From: Hyphomicrobiales bacterium
GTDB lineage: Bacteria; Pseudomonadota; Alphaproteobacteria; Rhizobiales; Devosiaceae
DNA: 6,651 nucleotides
Direction of reading: 5' to 3'
Assembly (NCBI GenBank): GCA_015487515.1
Contig: WFPQ01000101.1
Coordinates: 1 to 6,651 of the forward strand
A program made the position numbers and the translations under genes. This document shows positions 5,367 to 6,651 of the stretch, piece by piece; the stretch's first letter is position 1, and every line of letters begins with the position of its first letter. The notes under the pieces were generated by a model. The model did not search any database, was not told where the DNA came from, and saw nothing but the letters and a program-made list of their open reading frames with translations.

Positions 5367-6425
5367 CTAACGGACCGGCGGAGCATAAAGCAGCCCACCC
5401 TGGGACCAGAGGGCATTTGGTCCACGCAGCATCTCGGCCCCGGTCTGGGCCCCGAAATGGCGCTCGAATATCTCCCGGTAATTGCCAACGGATCGAATGA
5501 CGTTCTGCATCCATTCCGGCTCAAGCCCAAGGGAACTGCCAAAATCCCCCTCCAGCCCCAGCAGACGCCTGATGGCCGGGGTCCGGGACGAGAGCATGGA
5601 ATCAAGATTAAGGGCACCAACTCCCAGTTCTTCGGCATTGATCAGGGTGAATATGGTCCAGCGAACGATATCAGCCCACTGGTCGTCCCCATAGCGAACG
5701 GTGGGACCGAAGGGAGCCTTTGATATGTATTCGGGCATTATCCTGTGCATGCCCGGATCTGGCAACGAGCGGCGAACAGCCTGCAAAAAGCTGGCCGGGG
5801 CCGTTATGGCATCGCAAAGCCCCCTGGAATAGGCAACCACCAGATCCTGAAAATCCTCATATATCAATTCCGTATAAACGGCCTGATTGGTAAAGAAAAA
5901 CTTGCGCATGTTGGCCAGATCATCGCTGGAATTGGTCACGCAAACCGCAATATCAGTAAGTTCGAAAGCAGAAACGAAACCCTTTTCCTGCCGCACCATG
6001 AAAGACTGGCCGTCAAAAAAACTGGTAGTCAGATAACGTGCCTGAAAACGGGTATCGCGATTCATGGTCCAGGAGGCATTGCGCGACAGCACATCAATCT
6101 CCCCGGATTGCAACTGGGCAAACCTGCCATCCCCCTCCAGCATGCGAAACTCTACCAGATCTGGATCCCCAAGGGTTGCCGCGGCAATGGCACGGCAGAT
6201 ATCAACGTCAAACCCCGTCCATACACCCTGCTCGTTTTTCCTTGAAAACCCGTCAAGGGAACTGCTGGCGGCACATATGAGGAATCCCCGCTCCCTCACC
6301 TTTTCAAGGGTTTGCCCCTGGGAGGGAACCGCAAACCCCGCAGCAATGGCAAAAATCACGACCATGCCAAACGCCCGGGCCACAAACCCATCTAAAGCCC
6401 CGCCCATATTGCTGCCAGGTACCAT
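5367..6425 (-). CDS. aapJ: AapJ/BztA-like amino-acid ABC transporter substrate-binding protein
   Basis: This is a periplasmic solute-binding protein of the general L-amino-acid (Aap/Bzt) family. From the ATG at 6425 it has 352 residues, close to the usual 340. A signal peptide with hydrophobic core 'FGMVVIFAIAAGFAV' ends near residue 36, and the mature protein begins around 'TLEKVRERGFLICAA'. Family landmarks follow: 'GVWTGFDVDICRAIAAATLGD', 'RFAQLQSGEIDVLSRN' with the carboxylate-binding Arg115, 'FFDGQSFMVR', 'GDDQWADIVRWTIFTLINAEELGV' and the C-terminal 'LLYAPPVR'. The motif normally read as CDxYTTDxS appears as CDAITAPAS, so the Asp is Pro210. The ATGs at 6425 and 6407 are both possible; neither has a well-spaced Shine-Dalgarno. 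The open frame continues to a TTG at 6626, but that part lacks family similarity. Downstream the gene meets sseA head-on, so aapQMP cannot follow as they do in classical operons. Confidence 0.88.
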   Translation of the reverse strand: MVPGSNMGGALDGFVARAFGMVVIFAIAAGFAVPSQGQTLEKVRERGFLICAASSSLDGFSRKNEQGVWTGFDVDICRAIAAATLGDPDLVEFRMLEGDGRFAQLQSGEIDVLSRNASWTMNRDTRFQARYLTTSFFDGQSFMVRQEKGFVSAFELTDIAVCVTNSSDDLANMRKFFFTNQAVYTELIYEDFQDLVVAYSRGLCDAITAPASFLQAVRRSLPDPGMHRIMPEYISKAPFGPTVRYGDDQWADIVRWTIFTLINAEELGVGALNLDSMLSSRTPAIRRLLGLEGDFGSSLGLEPEWMQNVIRSVGNYREIFERHFGAQTGAEMLRGPNALWSQGGLLYAPPVR

Positions 6426-6474
6426 GACCTTGCCAATGGCCTTTTCATCACTGCCATTGCAACCAGTGACCCTG

Positions 6475-6503
6475 TGAATAAAAGAAAACATGGATCGCAA
6501 CAA
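6475..6503 (-). promoter_or_regulatory. candidate promoter for the aapJ-like gene
   Basis: On the minus strand TTGTTG (6498-6503) and TATTCA (6475-6480) are 17 bp apart, each matching sigma-70 boxes at 3/6, inside a locally T-rich stretch. The start would be near 6468, about 43 nt before the ATG at 6425. The rest of 6426-6651 holds no gene I can recognise. It is open in the aapJ frame from 6626, but that translation is not family-like. Confidence 0.22.
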
Positions 6504-6651
6504 ACCAGGCACCGGCAACCGCCCGCGCACTCCCGGAACAAGGGCAGCAAAAGAAGCAAAAACGGCCTTTTCAGCCGATGATTTGTCGAAGGCGTAGTTC
6601 AAGTCAACTCCAAACAAATTCCCCAAGGCACCCAGGCCCTGACATGATCGC

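Noticed and set aside
6426..6626. 67-codon N-terminal extension of the aapJ-like gene to a TTG at 6626
   Set aside because: It would bury the signal peptide behind 67 extra residues; exported binding proteins start shortly before the hydrophobic core.
1..6651. Novel defence system, CRISPR array, insertion sequence, tRNA or rRNA
   Set aside because: No regularly spaced repeats, terminal inverted repeats with a transposase, or RNA gene signatures were seen. The genes present account for most of the window.

Overview
The window looks like chromosomal DNA from an alphaproteobacterium of moderately high GC. The evidence is protein resemblance. The cysteine synthase has the long (345-residue) form with the GSGGT and 'LADYGNRYQSKL' stretches typical of alphaproteobacterial CysK. 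The solute-binding protein is an AapJ/BztA homologue, and the ScpA and ScpB are ordinary proteobacterial condensin subunits. Arginine AGA/AGG and isoleucine ATA codons are used more than expected at this GC. I cannot name a genus.

Layout. Positions 1-1064 (minus) hold the N-terminal 354 residues of an ABC-transporter ATPase, probably of the iron(III)/FbpC type, running off the left edge. A 261-bp gap separates it from scpB (1326-2075, minus) and scpA (2087-2914, minus), which encode the two partners of the SMC chromosome-condensation complex. A 261-bp divergent region (2915-3175) leads to cysK (3176-4213, plus). After a 243-bp gap comes sseA (4457-5326, plus), a 3-mercaptopyruvate sulfurtransferase. 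The last gene, an aapJ-like amino-acid-binding protein (5367-6425, minus), converges on sseA with only 40 bp between them. The rest (6426-6651) is its upstream region.

How the genes fit together. scpA and scpB form an operon for chromosome segregation. cysK and sseA form a small sulfur module: the first makes cysteine, the second moves sulfur from 3-mercaptopyruvate, which is made from cysteine by transamination. The two transporter genes are separate from each other and from the rest.

Most of the window is ordinary housekeeping DNA, and I found no new multi-gene system. The points that deserve a second look are: an AapJ homologue that is cut off from the usual permease/ATPase genes and has lost the conserved ligand-binding aspartate; a 15-bp tandem repeat with a phased ATG in every unit at the start of scpB; and a helically phased inverted repeat between scpA and cysK.
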